From Arthrobotrys musiformis (lineage: Eukaryota; Ascomycota; Orbiliomycetes; Orbiliales; Orbiliaceae): a stretch of 64,000 bases of DNA. The position numbers and the translations under genes were made by a program. Positions 11,064 to 22,400 of the stretch are shown one piece after another. Under the pieces are notes generated by a model. The model made no database searches. It worked only from the letters and a program-made list of their open reading frames with translations, and was not told the origin of the DNA. The stretch covers positions 992,001 through 1,056,000 of the forward strand of contig JAVHJL010000009.1 of NCBI GenBank assembly GCA_036971715.1, in the 5' to 3' direction. Each line of letters begins with the position of its first letter. Position 1 is the stretch's first letter.

Positions 11064-13258
11064 ATGGCGACCGCAACTCTCACCCTCAGTCCTTCAACCA
11101 TTGCTCGATCCATCACCCCTCCGCCTTCTCCTCCTGAAGATTCACCGTCCCCAATGGCGCTCGCTTTAGCATCTTCGACTCCTCTCCCGATCCCTAATAA
11201 ACATTTACCTACACCAACCTACACCATTACCACAAAGGTGCCTTCGTCACCGGTCACCCCGCCTGCGTCGCCGCCCACCGAGAAGGCCACCCCTCTCCTT
11301 CCCATCACTTCAGTTCTACATCCTCCAACCGCCCACCAGCAGATATCTGTCGAACCTCCAATCTATTCCATTGATGCTGCTACAGCAGCAGCAGCAATAC
11401 ACCAGGCTGCCTGCCACCCTCTTCCCCCTGCCGACAAGGTCTTCCCATGGCTCCATGGCTTGCACTCGGATAACGCCGTCCAACTTACCTTTTTTAGCGC
11501 TCGAAGGAAAATCCATCAGAGGACTCCATCATGCTGGAGAGGTGTCACTGTCGTAAAGGCTGGCAGGGCTCTGGAAAGTTCCAAGCTGCGAGGTGCAATT
11601 CATCCCGCCGAGATCCTACCCACATCGCCAGGAGGCCAAGGCTTCCTCGAAGTCGATCCAAGGGAAGGTTTCTGTGTCCGGAACTTCCACATCCAGACCG
11701 CCAAACTCGCTGCTGTTTCTGATATCATTGTATATGGCGACGACCGAACGAGTAAGGATACCATCAAAAATATTGCCAGGCGGATCGCACAAGCGCAGGT
11801 TAAGTACCGTAGTATGTTTATGAGCCACCCGGACCTCGAATATCCACAATACAACACATTTATCGTCTCCAGTCCATTTTCGGAATTCGAACAGAACCAC
11901 CCTGAACTCGTGGCTTTCGACTCAAGAGGTCTAGGTTCTGGGTCTATCCCTGACTTTCCATACCTTGAACGCCAAGAGATGTGTACGATGTCGCGAGCTA
12001 CCGAAATCGCTCACAACGTTTGGCTAGGATCGACAAGCGATAAGGAAGCTGTAAATGCCTCTGGTCTTTTCAATATTTGCATCGAATCGTGCGACGGTGC
12101 TCCATTCCCAACTGCACCGATGCTACGGTTGATTTCTCGTCGTATGAAGGATCATACCAGTGTTCAAGATATCGAGTTCCCTGCTTCCGGAAGCGTTGCT
12201 ACTTCCAACTGGGCAAAGTTCGATATCGATGCTATCATTGACATGTGCCGATGGATCTACTTTTCTGCAAATCCCATTGTAATTAAGGATGCCGATGGCG
12301 ATACAGCAATGGAGGACCACGACCATGGAAAACGTGTTCTCATCCACTGCATGGATGGATACACCGAGACCTCGCTCCTGGCCCTCGCTTATCTCATGTA
12401 CGCCGAAGGCCTTCCCGCTCACGACGCTTGGATACATCTTCACCGTGAGAAGGGACGCAATTTCTTCGCTTACCAAACCGATCTACAAATCCTCCTGCAC
12501 GCACAATCCGAGATCCTCAAAGCATCTCCGGCATTGAAGAATGAGGCGGATGCCACTGCGTTCATCGCCAATATCGCTATCCCCAAGTGGGTATCCAAAT
12601 TGGATGGATCTTTACCTAGTAGGATCCTGCCACACATGTATCTGGGTAACTTGGGACATGCGAATAACCCGGAAATGCTGAAGGAACTTGGCATCAAGCG
12701 GATCTTAAGCATTGGCGAGTTTACAAACTGGTCTGCTGATGAGATCTCGGGGTGGCCATCGGAGAAAATTATGAAAGTTGAGAACATCCAAGATAATGGT
12801 GTTGATCCCTTGACTTGTCGATTGGACAAGTGCCTAGAATTTATCGGTAGGGTTTACTCTTTACCCCGAAATCCAATATTAAGTGCTAACAAAAGTTTTT
12901 AGATGCTGGAAAAGAGGCTGGTGAAGCTACTCTCGTTCATTGCCGCGTCGGTGTTTCAAGATCTGCAACTATTTGCATTGCTGAAGTCGTGAAACGGCTC
13001 AACCTTTCTGTTCCCCGAGCATAGTAAGTTTCTCCTATCTATAAATTGAAAAAGAGTATATACTAATGGGTGTATAGCTGCTACGTCCGAGCTCGACGAC
13101 TAAATGTCATCATTCAACCTCATCTCCGATTCATGTATGAATTGTTGAAGTGGGAAGAAGCTCAACGAATGGGGAGCAACGCTGGCGTCAAGCGCGAACT
13201 TGAATGGCCGTCCATCGCACGAGAGATTGCTCTCATGAACCGACCATATTCACGATAG
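11064..13258 (+). CDS. PPS1: Dual-specificity protein phosphatase Pps1
   Basis: Three exons (11064-12846, 12903-13023, 13078-13258) encode 694 residues. Intron 1 has a GCTAAC branch point. Pps1 is a Tyr/Ser/Thr phosphatase linked in yeast to S-phase and morphogenesis control. The first ~100 residues are Pro/Ser/Thr-rich and disordered. The middle carries a degenerate phosphatase loop (HCMDGYTET, Cys429) that lacks the catalytic Arg, as is typical of Pps1. The C-terminus has a complete loop HCRVGVSRSA, with nucleophile Cys608 and Arg614 created by joining exon 1 to exon 2. An upstream Asp near residue 577 is the candidate general acid. The ending ARRLNVIIQPHLRF matches the family. Yeast Pps1 is somewhat longer (807 residues). 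The start is the first ATG of a long open frame. Confidence 0.95.
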
Positions 13259-14344
13259 GGTAAGATGTAGCATTCCTCTACCAACCACACAGATACCACC
13301 GTCCGGCCAGCACAGTTAAGACGAGTTATTATGAAGCGGTTTGAGGAACGGACAAAACGTTGAATCATTATTATTTTTCGGATTAGCGAACAAGCGATGA
13401 TGGAGCTTTCCTTGTCTTTCTTCTTTTCTAGGGAGTTACAATTATTGGTTTTAATGGTGATCTTTGTGGATCCCCGTTTGTTGTTTTTTCTGGTTCTTTT
13501 TACTTTTCTAGTTTGGGATTGGCAGACGGGGGAGTGGGACAATGGATTGGTGTCTGGATTGGAAGTTTGAATTGTGACTGGGTGGGTTTCTTTTGTTGAG
13601 AGCTTTTTCCTTTTATTACTACTGTTTCTTTGCTGGGATTGGCTTTCTAGGGGTTTCGGGCGTTGAATTGACCAAAAACCATTACTTCGTATTCTGTTGT
13701 TTAAAGATGCTTGCTTGTTCGTTTGTTGTTCTTGAAAAGGTTGTTTTTGGTTCATGGATATTTTACACGTCTATAGTTGAGGCAGGAAATTGGCACTGGC
13801 GTTTCCTTTGTTCGAATTCTTGTTTGACGCTCTTTTTTCCTGCTCTTCAGACCTTATATTCTTTTTTTTATAACGATTCTTCTTGGTGCCGGTGGCTTGT
13901 CCACGACAATTTTATTCTTTTTACTATTCTTGATCTTGATTTACTCTGATTCTAGTGTGTTATTACTATTACTTTTATAAGTTTACTTACTATTTGGTTC
14001 GATTTTTTGAAAAAGACGATCGTTTCTTCTCAATCCTAAATCGCGAAGAAAAAAAAGCTTGAGATATTCATGTTCTTTTTACAAGACCTCTTTTCAAGAA
14101 AGATGAGTTTTCGATCTTTAGGGAAGTGGAAAAGGGATAAAGCCAGTTTATTGATTTTAAGGGGATTTAAGATTTATGTATTGCTACCGCGTGGCTTTAT
14201 TCTATAAACCTTGACATAACTTTTCTAGTAAACCTTCACATCACGTACCCCGCCGGCTCTATACTCCGAATTTTGAAATATCCTACACTCCATATCCCGA
14301 ACTTCAACTAATACAGTAACAGATCCAATTCGAACCCCCCGTAA
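13259..14344. other. T-rich 3' flank between PPS1 and the small secreted gene
   Basis: About 1.1 kb of T-rich plus-strand sequence with no supported gene. It probably contains the PPS1 3' UTR. Open frames here have the skewed composition of the T-rich tract rather than of protein. Confidence 0.5.
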
Positions 14345-14563
14345 TTAGAAATTATTCCACCAATTTTTGATATCCGTGAGTAATCCATACGCTGGGGTAT
14401 CGGCGTTCGCCCCTGCGGTGGGGTTATAGTATTGACCGTTCGAGTTGGTGAAGTCTTGGACTATGCCGCCGTAGATGTCTACCCATGGTTTTGGAGCTGG
14501 AGCGGCGGAAACCGTGGAGGTTAGGAGGGCAGTGGAGAGGAGGAGGACGGCTGGGAATTGCAT
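14345..14563 (-). CDS. Small secreted protein, 72 aa, cysteine-free
   Basis: A single exon encodes 72 residues. The N-terminus (MQFPAVLLLSTALLTSTVSA) is a textbook signal peptide with a cleavage site near residue 20. The mature part (~52 residues) has no cysteine and begins APAPKPWVDIYGGIVQDF. It ends in LLTDIKNWWNNF. A TATAAATA element lies about 86 bp upstream (14649-14656, minus strand). The mature N-terminus resembles that of the small secreted protein at 16056-16295 (PxPxxW, then G..V.D), which is transcribed divergently. No known family is recognised. A secreted peptide or effector-like role is inference from size and signal peptide only. Confidence 0.72.
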   Translation of the reverse strand: MQFPAVLLLSTALLTSTVSAAPAPKPWVDIYGGIVQDFTNSNGQYYNPTAGANADTPAYGLLTDIKNWWNNF

Positions 14564-14648
14564 TTTGGGGGGGATTTGTTTATTAGTTATGGGGTTGAGT
14601 TGCAGGACCGGCCTGGTGGGTGTGTGTTTGTGAAGTTGAGGAAGAGTT

Positions 14649-14656
14649 TATTTATA
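14649..14656 (-). promoter_or_regulatory. TATA box of the 72-aa secreted gene
   Basis: TATAAATA on the minus strand, about 86 bp before the ATG at 14563. This spacing suits a core promoter with a short leader. The same octamer occurs before the divergent small secreted gene. Confidence 0.5.
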
Positions 14657-15754
14657 ATTTATTAAAAGGGATGTTAATGAAAGGAGGAATGAGATCCAGT
14701 GACCTGCCGGAGGTGTAGACTTGATTGTAGTTGTTTGGATTAATGCTGGCGATGGCGATGAGGTTGAAAGAATGGGAGGGTTTGGTGTTCAGGTTTTTAT
14801 AAGTAAATTATTGACAAGGCATATAACAATAATACTTTAAGCTCAGTGTCCGAAGTAGTGTTTACTAACCTAGCCTTCTTCAAAGCTTCCAGGCGTCTAT
14901 AGGCGTATGCTATCAATTGAACTAGATATTTTTAGATTTTCAGAAGCTCTTCGAGCTGTAGTGGTTCATTTCTGTGATTTAGTCTTGATGTGAAGTAGAG
15001 TAGTTATCAAACCATCTTTTCAAAATAAAACTCGACGTTTTCTATAATGTTCACGACCTCGAGGACCCTGCCAAACATCTGGTAGTTTACAGTTGGATCA
15101 TAATATAAGGTTGATCTGTCGGTATGCCCGACGGTAAACTATCTGCAAAATAAAAGGTAGAAAGTTCGACAAAAAGTCGAATTCGAGTTTGTCTTTGACG
15201 GATTTTAAGAGCACCTTAAAACGTTTAAAACTCGGAAGCGACAGTTTGGTGATATCATAATAACATAATGTGTAATCTAGCGTAAGAATGTCTTGAAGAG
15301 AGTCACTGATCAAAATGTTGTATTCTGGATCCCAGGTGTGTTTCCAGACTGGGGGAAGGGCCCTAGTCTATATGTGGTGGTGATCGTCTATTACTAATCC
15401 AGATTAGGGAATTCATAGAACGTCAAGATCCTTGCCGGTGTTCTGGTGTAACGACGGATGGGATTGGAGGCTCTATGGTTTCAGAGTGCCCTGTGCAAGC
15501 TGGGCGGGAGAGATTTCCACTAACAATCCCATTCTACGGCACTAACAATCCCATTCTATAGGCCATAGATTTGCCGAAATCTACGGTGGCAAAAACAGTC
15601 GTGCAAAAAAATAGCTAGAGCGGGTCTGGCGGGAAGTTTCAAAGAGGATGCGTTCTAGCTGGCTTCGAGACGTCGGTATTTCCGATCTGCGACTTGCTTG
15701 CTGGTTTTCTCGTAGCAGTAGATTATACACTTCGACGCCACTGCGACTTCGATG
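14657..15754. other. Intergenic region between the divergent small secreted genes
   Basis: No supported gene. The frames at 15098-15313 and 15581-15778 (minus) have no recognisable features. The region contains a 22-nt-period tandem duplication at 15518-15558 and, as the shared upstream of two divergent secreted genes, probably holds their promoters. Confidence 0.45.
15518..15558. repeat. Two-copy tandem repeat, 22-nt period
   Basis: The 19-mer CACTAACAATCCCATTCTA occurs at 15518-15536 and again at 15540-15558, separated by CGG. It lies about 200 bp upstream of the TATA box of the plus-strand small secreted gene. It could be a duplicated factor site or a chance slippage product. Confidence 0.7.
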
Positions 15755-15762
15755 TATAAATA
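15755..15762 (+). promoter_or_regulatory. Candidate TATA box of the 79-aa secreted gene
   Basis: TATAAATA about 300 bp before the ATG at 16056. The leader would be long for so small a gene. A leader intron (GTACCG near 15905 to CAG near 16034) would shorten it, but I cannot prove one. Confidence 0.4.
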
Positions 15763-16055
15763 TGTTCACGAATCCCATTTGAAGGGCTTCTTTTTACTTC
15801 CATCATCATCAACTACAGAAACCTTCAGATCGCATCTTTGGAACTTTTCTACGCCTTTTCCTAAATATCCTCTTTATTAATCTACTAGGGACAAAGTCGG
15901 GCAGGTACCGCTTTCCTCTATCCAATTCCTCCACATTTCAATCCAATTTCTTCTATCTAGACTCGATAATATCCTCCTCAATCCCTACGCGGAATCCATA
16001 AATACAAACTTCCAATCTACGTATTCGATTTCAGCCCACATATAATCCAAAGAAA

Positions 16056-16295
16056 ATGCGTTTCTCCACCATCATCCTCCTCACCACTGCCGCCGTTACC
16101 GGCACAAATGCCCTCCCGCTCCCTCAGTTCTGGGGTTGGGTCGGTGATCAAGTCGCCGATTGGGCCACCCAGGGGCCCGGCGCGATCTTGACGGAAATCG
16201 TCGGGGCGACGCCCAGCCGAATGGCGAACGGTTCGCCATTCCCGCTTACGAACAACCAGTTTACTGCTGGAATGGGGTTTAATAAGAAGGCGTAA
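16056..16295 (+). CDS. Small secreted protein, 79 aa, cysteine-free
   Basis: A single exon encodes 79 residues. The signal peptide MRFSTIILLTTAAVTGTNA should be cleaved near residue 19. The mature part (~60 residues) starts LPLPQFWGWVGDQVADWA and contains no cysteine, which sets it apart from typical disulfide-rich fungal effectors. Its mature N-terminus aligns with that of the divergent 72-aa protein with one gap (P.P..W, G, V, D and an aromatic residue in the same order). This suggests diverged paralogs. The context before the ATG (AAAGAAAATG) is A-rich, as in expressed fungal genes. The function is unknown; secretion is inferred from the signal peptide. Confidence 0.72.
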   Translation: MRFSTIILLTTAAVTGTNALPLPQFWGWVGDQVADWATQGPGAILTEIVGATPSRMANGSPFPLTNNQFTAGMGFNKKA

Positions 16296-16671
16296 TTTGT
16301 ATTTCCTCCTGAGTTTTCTTTTGTATTTAAACTTCGGTATATAGAAGACGATCCGCCAGGGTGATCATTATTATTCTAGTTCCCTATTTTCATGTAGCTT
16401 TCTTCAGGACTTTTAGTGCATGAGTAGAATATAGTTTTTATATATACATTATCCACACTTCCGAAACTATATCGTATCGGATCCGATCCGACCACGGAAT
16501 AGACACATAAACCGTCTCCTCGTACTGAATAAATATTAAACACATTATTATGGAATAGTCAAGAATCATCATCTACCGCAATAGCCACAAACCGCTAAAT
16601 GCATTCGCAAAAAAATCGAAATAGTGAGGGATTAAATGTTGGAAAACGAAAGAAGAACCAAACAACTTTTC
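16296..16671. other. Convergent intergenic region
   Basis: About 375 bp between the stop of the 79-aa secreted gene and the stop of the minus-strand membrane protein gene. It holds the two 3' ends and nothing else visible. Confidence 0.5.
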
Positions 16672-17698
16672 TTACACACTCTCACTCTTCCCCTCTTCGC
16701 CAACATCCGCCCTCTTCAACGTTCCATCGGAACTATCCTTCAATGTTCCCAACCTATCTTCCTTATCGTAAACCGAAAACCGTTCGTCGACTCTCATGAT
16801 CGTGAACCAGAGGACTACAATGTACTCGAAGGCGAAGAATGTAACGTAGTATGCTGCTCTTGAGTGATACCATGCCGGATTTGTCCTTAATCTTGGGGCT
16901 GTGAATGAGACTCCTGCGCGGAACCCTGCTCCAGCGGCTATTAATTCAAACAGATTCAGTTAGCAAGGGCGGTTTCTTATAGAATCTAGAAACAATGTTT
17001 TGCACTATACGATGATGGAACTTACCCAAAAAGAAAGCGCCGACCAAAATAATCAACCCCTTCAGCCAAAACCCACCATCAGACCTCTTCTCAACCCCCA
17101 AACTCGTTTCTATGTTCCTATGAGGCGTAAACAACGTAATGGGGACAATGATAAACGGTAGAAAAGCGATAAACGCAAGTACCGTCCCACCCACTTTCCT
17201 AATCGTTAAAAACTTCCGCAAAAGCTCCGTATCCTGCGTGAAGAAACTCCAAATAGTCGGAGCGATGACGGTAACGAATGTCAATCCGATTAGAGTATAT
17301 ACCGCTGCGAAGCTACCATAGAAGACTTTTCGACGGGTACCGTGTTCGACGGATGGATGACGGGCGCGGAAGAGACGGTGGCAGAACATTAGGTTTAGGA
17401 TATATAGCGCCACCACACCCGCAGCGTTGAATACCTGGTTCGCGATCGCGAGATCCACATCTGTGGGTTTGAAACTCCATGCGCATCGGAGGGATAATGT
17501 GGCGACTCGGGACATTGAGAAACCGATCATGAAGATCGAGAGTTTGAATTTATGGCCTTTGGAGAGGTTGCCTCTGAAGATTATGATGTTTGTTATGGCG
17601 ATGGAGAGGAATAAGAGGGCGAGGACTAGGGAGGCCGGGAAATCTGGGATTTTGGAGGGGATCCCGCCCAAGAGGGCCATCGGTGTTAGAAAGGCCAT
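16672..17698 (-). CDS. Seven-segment integral membrane protein, DUF3112 type
   Basis: Two exons (17026-17698 and 16672-16937, minus strand) encode 312 residues. The join replaces the intronic read-through after LVGAFFLG with AAGAGFRAGVSF, completing a sixth hydrophobic segment and adding a seventh. Hydrophobic segments lie at about residues 24-41, 53-71, 89-110, 126-151, 169-190, 210-231 and 255-274, followed by a polar tail. Motifs such as GHKFKLSIFMIGFSMSRVAT and ANQVFNAAGVVALYILNL match fungal DUF3112 proteins as I know them. These are multi-pass proteins of unknown function with a layout like fungal RTA1 or rhodopsin-like families. Ligand and role are unknown. The gene is convergent with the 79-aa secreted gene. 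Confidence 0.82.
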
Positions 17699-19442
17699 TT
17701 TGTAATTTTTCTATTTTAATACACTATCTTCCTTTCGTGTTAAACATCAAGATCGATTTTGAAGCCGAGCTTGTTCAATTGGTGGGCGCCGACACCCAAG
17801 AATTTGGGACTGTTGCACAGAGTTGAGTTGAGGATGTTGGAGTCCGCGATAGTGGATTCGTGCGACGTTGACGCTGGAGATATATACGCCCGTTCTTCCT
17901 GAAAGCGAAAGTGGCGAATCCGAAATGGAGACTTTGTCAGACCACTGTATATCGAGTATCCGAGTTAACAAGTAATACTGGCCCTGATCGAGAGAAATAA
18001 TATGAAATATGATATATAGTCGCAGTTGCGCGAAATATATATGGCTGATAATTAAAGAATACCAAGTATCATATGGTTGGCACGAGGAAATATCATGGCA
18101 ACCAAACAGCGAAGTCCCTCAATTTATGTAATCTCGCCTGCACCCGAACAATCTCGATCTTCGGAATACTAATCGATATTCTGCATGGGGAAAAGGAATA
18201 AAACAACAGAAAAATTAAAAGGATTACGAAATCTAGCATAAGGATGCATGAGTATTATTTGAACCTGCAGGCACAAGCACTTTTTTCTCGTGCGAAAGCC
18301 AGCTAGTACAGTGGCGCCCATATGCTCGTGAGGTCAAATGGAAACCAACCTTGGCCAAAATCTGGGGATCGGTGGTCGGGAATTCTGAATTCTTGGGGGA
18401 CAGGGGTCTGAAGATTGAAGATATCGGTCAACTTAAGCGCCGACTAACCAATCAAAATTCAGATGTGAAAACTCGCAGGTCTTACTAATCGGTGGGATGT
18501 TTGGCCGCTCCGCTTTTTTCTTGGCCCTTTTGGGTATGAACTTCCCATACGGCCTAATCATTGATGCACGTCAGCGCGGACGCTGCAACATAATTGAATA
18601 TTTTCGGGTGAAGTTATATTTATATTTATCTTCGTTTGGATTTTGCCTCTCAAGCTCCCGATGATAAGCTGTTGACGTCTCCTGGAGGTATCACCTGTTA
18701 TATATAACGTTAAGCAGCTCTGCGGTGGCAGTTGTCCCGACTTTGCTTATATCGTCGACGTCCAGGTCGGGTTCTGTGCAGCTGTACGCGTACGGCGCTG
18801 TGGGAAATACGCATTGTTGGGGTCACCTGAGCCTCTGCCGACTTTTAAAATTTGTTCGGCTGAAATTCTTCAAAACTTCAACATTTCATGAATTCATAGA
18901 CAGGATAAGCCGGCCGCGGGGTAGAGAGTTGCGCAAACTTCGAACCAACATGCACATCAACCTATACGCATTGGAGAATACGACGGAATACGAAAGTCGG
19001 GCTCTCAGGTTATAACTATGGTATATCTTTAGCTCTAGGAGATAAACCATACTATTATTACAATGCTATCGACTTTTATATCCAGATCCAATAGGAAGCT
19101 AGCAAAATTAAACCCTCGTTCCACGAACGTTCAAGCCCTCCCGAGAGGAGCTAATCAGTGTTGAACTTTTTGGCCCTAATTAGGCCCTCGTACAAATGCA
19201 AATGCAGTACGACAAAAAGGTACGTAGGTAATACAGAAAATCAGAAGGGACCCAAGAGATAGAAAACCAGTGACACAAAAGGAAAGGGGAGGGAATTGAA
19301 ATGCAAATACATCGTATCAATCATTCCGTCACGTCGGTGGTAAAATCCCCTAATGCAAGGTGCAAAATAACAACCCGATAGTTGAAATCGAAAGAGAAAG
19401 CAGGAAAGAAATATAAACTATAGTGAACCCCTCAAAAAAAAT
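17699..19442. other. Intergenic region between the membrane protein and GDE1
   Basis: About 1.7 kb with no supported gene. The left part is the membrane protein promoter and the right end is the GDE1 3' flank. The frame at 18725-19015 has no recognisable feature. Confidence 0.5.
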
Positions 19443-22400
19443 CTACGCCTTAACCTCGATAACCACATCTTTAACGCCGTCCTTCCCAGCCTCTGTATTA
19501 GCTCCGTCCTTGTAGGCTGTCAACCCCTTTCTAATCGCTAAAACATTATCCACAATCACCGCATCTATGCCTTGACTTGCTTGGACCTACAGTCTATATT
19601 AGTATCTTGCAAACAAGAATTTCATACCAAATATAAGGGAAAGAAATCTCACCTTAACGTTCTCTGGATCGTTATTCAACGTTCCATATGTCACACAGAC
19701 CAAACCCGTCTCCTTAACCACTCTAATTAACCTCGGACACTTCACCAACGGCTCAGCGGCAGACACAATTCCGATCAAATTCCACTGACTGGCGAATTTA
19801 ATAGCCTCCTTCAGCGAACTCGCTCGAATATCAGACATGAAAGCCGTCCCTCCCTCCGTCAGGAACAGAACAGGAATACTAGGCTGCTTAAAGGACGCCA
19901 TAAGACATATATCAGGATGGAACGAGGAAAAGATAATATCCCTTCCTTCGCCGTGATCGTATACGATCTTGAGGATCTTATCGAGCCAGGTATTCAGTTC
20001 AATTCCCAAATGGTCCATTTCTTCCGCTTGGGCTTCGTCCAACATGGGGTATTTGAGCTCAATGTTGAAACCTATGTCTTTCGGTAGATTTTTGAAAACA
20101 CCTTCCAGGGTTTGGAATGGACCTTGGATATGACTCCCTCGGGTGTTGGCGTTAAATCCCTTGGTTTTTAGGGCCTTTGTGAATTTCATCTTCTCAAGGA
20201 GGTCCACTGTCCTATCGTCACTGCTGGAGCCAACAGAAAGGGACCTGAAGCGGCGAGGGGTGGGTTTTTCACCAGGTTTATCAGAGAGAGCAGGGGACGC
20301 AGGACGAGATTGGCCATTTTGTTGGTCACTGAGGTGGAGGAACTGTTCGAGGGTTAAGCTGTGGACTGGAACGTCGATACCAGTCTCTGAGACCAGGAAG
20401 TCGTGGTATAAGACTGGTACATGGTCCTTCGTTAGTTGAACATCGAATTCAACGTACTTGGCGCCCAAGTTCGCTGCAGAGATGAAGGATTGCAAAGTAT
20501 TCTCGCCCAACTGGAGGGATTTGCGTTCCACGATGTTTTTGCCCAACCCACGGTGGCCGATAATTGATGGGACGGTCAGCGTCTTCCAGTATGTGTGGTC
20601 ACGGGTGACGCTCATATTCTCGTGGTGGAATGGAGTTATGACTAAGAATTCAAAATTGACATAGCCGATGACCTCGAGCGTGCTGACTTCGAGAATTGGA
20701 AGTGTATGTCCGCCTTGTAGGGCAACTTTGCCGCCAGCATTTTCAGGGCGAAGACTGTTAAGAACTGCGACGGCGCGGCCGAGGACTTTGTCATTTCTAC
20801 CAGAGTATGTGGGGACCAAGTCGAACACCAACTTGACTTTGGATAAATCTGAGGTTTCAAAGACGAGCGGCTCCGTGAGAATGGAATCCTGCAGTGGAAG
20901 GTCGATGATGTTTTCCTCTCCCTCCGCGCCCTTCGCTGAAACGACTAGTGAAAGTGCAGTGTCCAGCTGTGTAGCGTGGGCTAGTGCGAGAGGGATCTGT
21001 TCTAGCTTCACAGGATCAACTTGAGCCCTCAAGTCTTTCGATCCAAGGGTGACGAGAACCATAGCCTTGTCCCGAATATACCTATGGCCGAAGGTCTTAA
21101 TCGGCTTGGTATTGGGTTGAGTGAGCTTTGCTTTCTCAAGAGGAGATCCGGCTTCAGCTAGTGACCTTGACGGCGACGTAGACAAGGATGAAATCGCTTG
21201 TTGAACGGTGCTAGCAGTGTCAGAAAGCGTATCGGAGCCGTCAGATGGTTGGGATTGATCAAATATCATCCCCGTGATCTTGAGATGACCTCTGAGGGTT
21301 GCATGCTCTGCGGCAGACCACCCTGACGAGTCGAGGCGTTCGTAGTCGGCTCCATATTGGAGGAGTAGTGCTACGACTTCGGCATGGCCATGAACAGCCG
21401 CGGTAAACTAGGTATGAAACATTAGCACTAGCGTGATACCGGTGTATAAATCGTAGACTTACCAAAGGAGTCCAGCCAAACGCCGCCTCAGTAAACTCAA
21501 TATCAACTTTCTGCGTCTCCGGTTCTGTCAACAAGATCTTCGCACACTCAAGATGCCCTAACTTCGCAGCAATAAAGAGGGCAGACTCTCCATTCTCATC
21601 CGCAAAGTTCACATCCACACCAGCCTTCACTAGCAATTCCACTAACTTCGGCGCATTATTTCGTGTAGCGAGACATAGAACAGCCGACGATTTGGAAACG
21701 CTCTTTCTGGCCTCGATAATCTCTAATGGATCACCTTCTAACCTCTCCGCTTCGAGCAACACCTTTGTGGTCTTTGGGTGTTGCCCTATAACTGCTAAAT
21801 GGAGCGGCGCAAGACCCTCATTATCCCACCATGGGGAGCTATCGATTCCGGCGCTTCCGTCTATTTGACCCCACTTATGCATATACTCCGTTAGAGTCTG
21901 GCAAACCTGGACGATACCGTACTCAGCAGCATAATGCAATGGTATCCGTCCGTAAGCGTCCCGATCCGTCAGGGCGACTCGTAAGCTAGGTGGGAAATTT
22001 TCGAGAAGGTACTTGAGTACCTTGAATATGCCATCAAAGCTCCCTGGTAACTCGTCTTGCTCTTCGGGGCTCTCAGGCAATACTCGGGTGTTATCTCCCC
22101 GGCTAAACGATACCGATAGTTCTGAGTAATTTGTCAAGTTATTCCTCATTTTAACGGAAGTGCTCCTTCCCATCGCCCTGACGATTCGGTGTAATAGATT
22201 CCTTTCGTTGATATCCTCTGTATCCTTCAAGCTGTCGGTTTGCACCAACAACAAGTCAATGCACTTGAATGCTTCGGCGTAGGCCGCACGCTGTAGCAGA
22301 TTCAAGATCAAATTTTGCGAAAACTGGTCTTTAGAAAGGTGCATGTCCTTCAACGCCTTATCGAGCCTCTCGCTATTGTCGTTCTTAATCGAGACGTCGA

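Noticed and set aside
16938..17025. C-terminus KFHHRIVQNIVSRFYKK of the membrane protein
   Set aside because: This is intron read-through from a GTAAG donor. The spliced exon adds the last hydrophobic segment and a polar tail.
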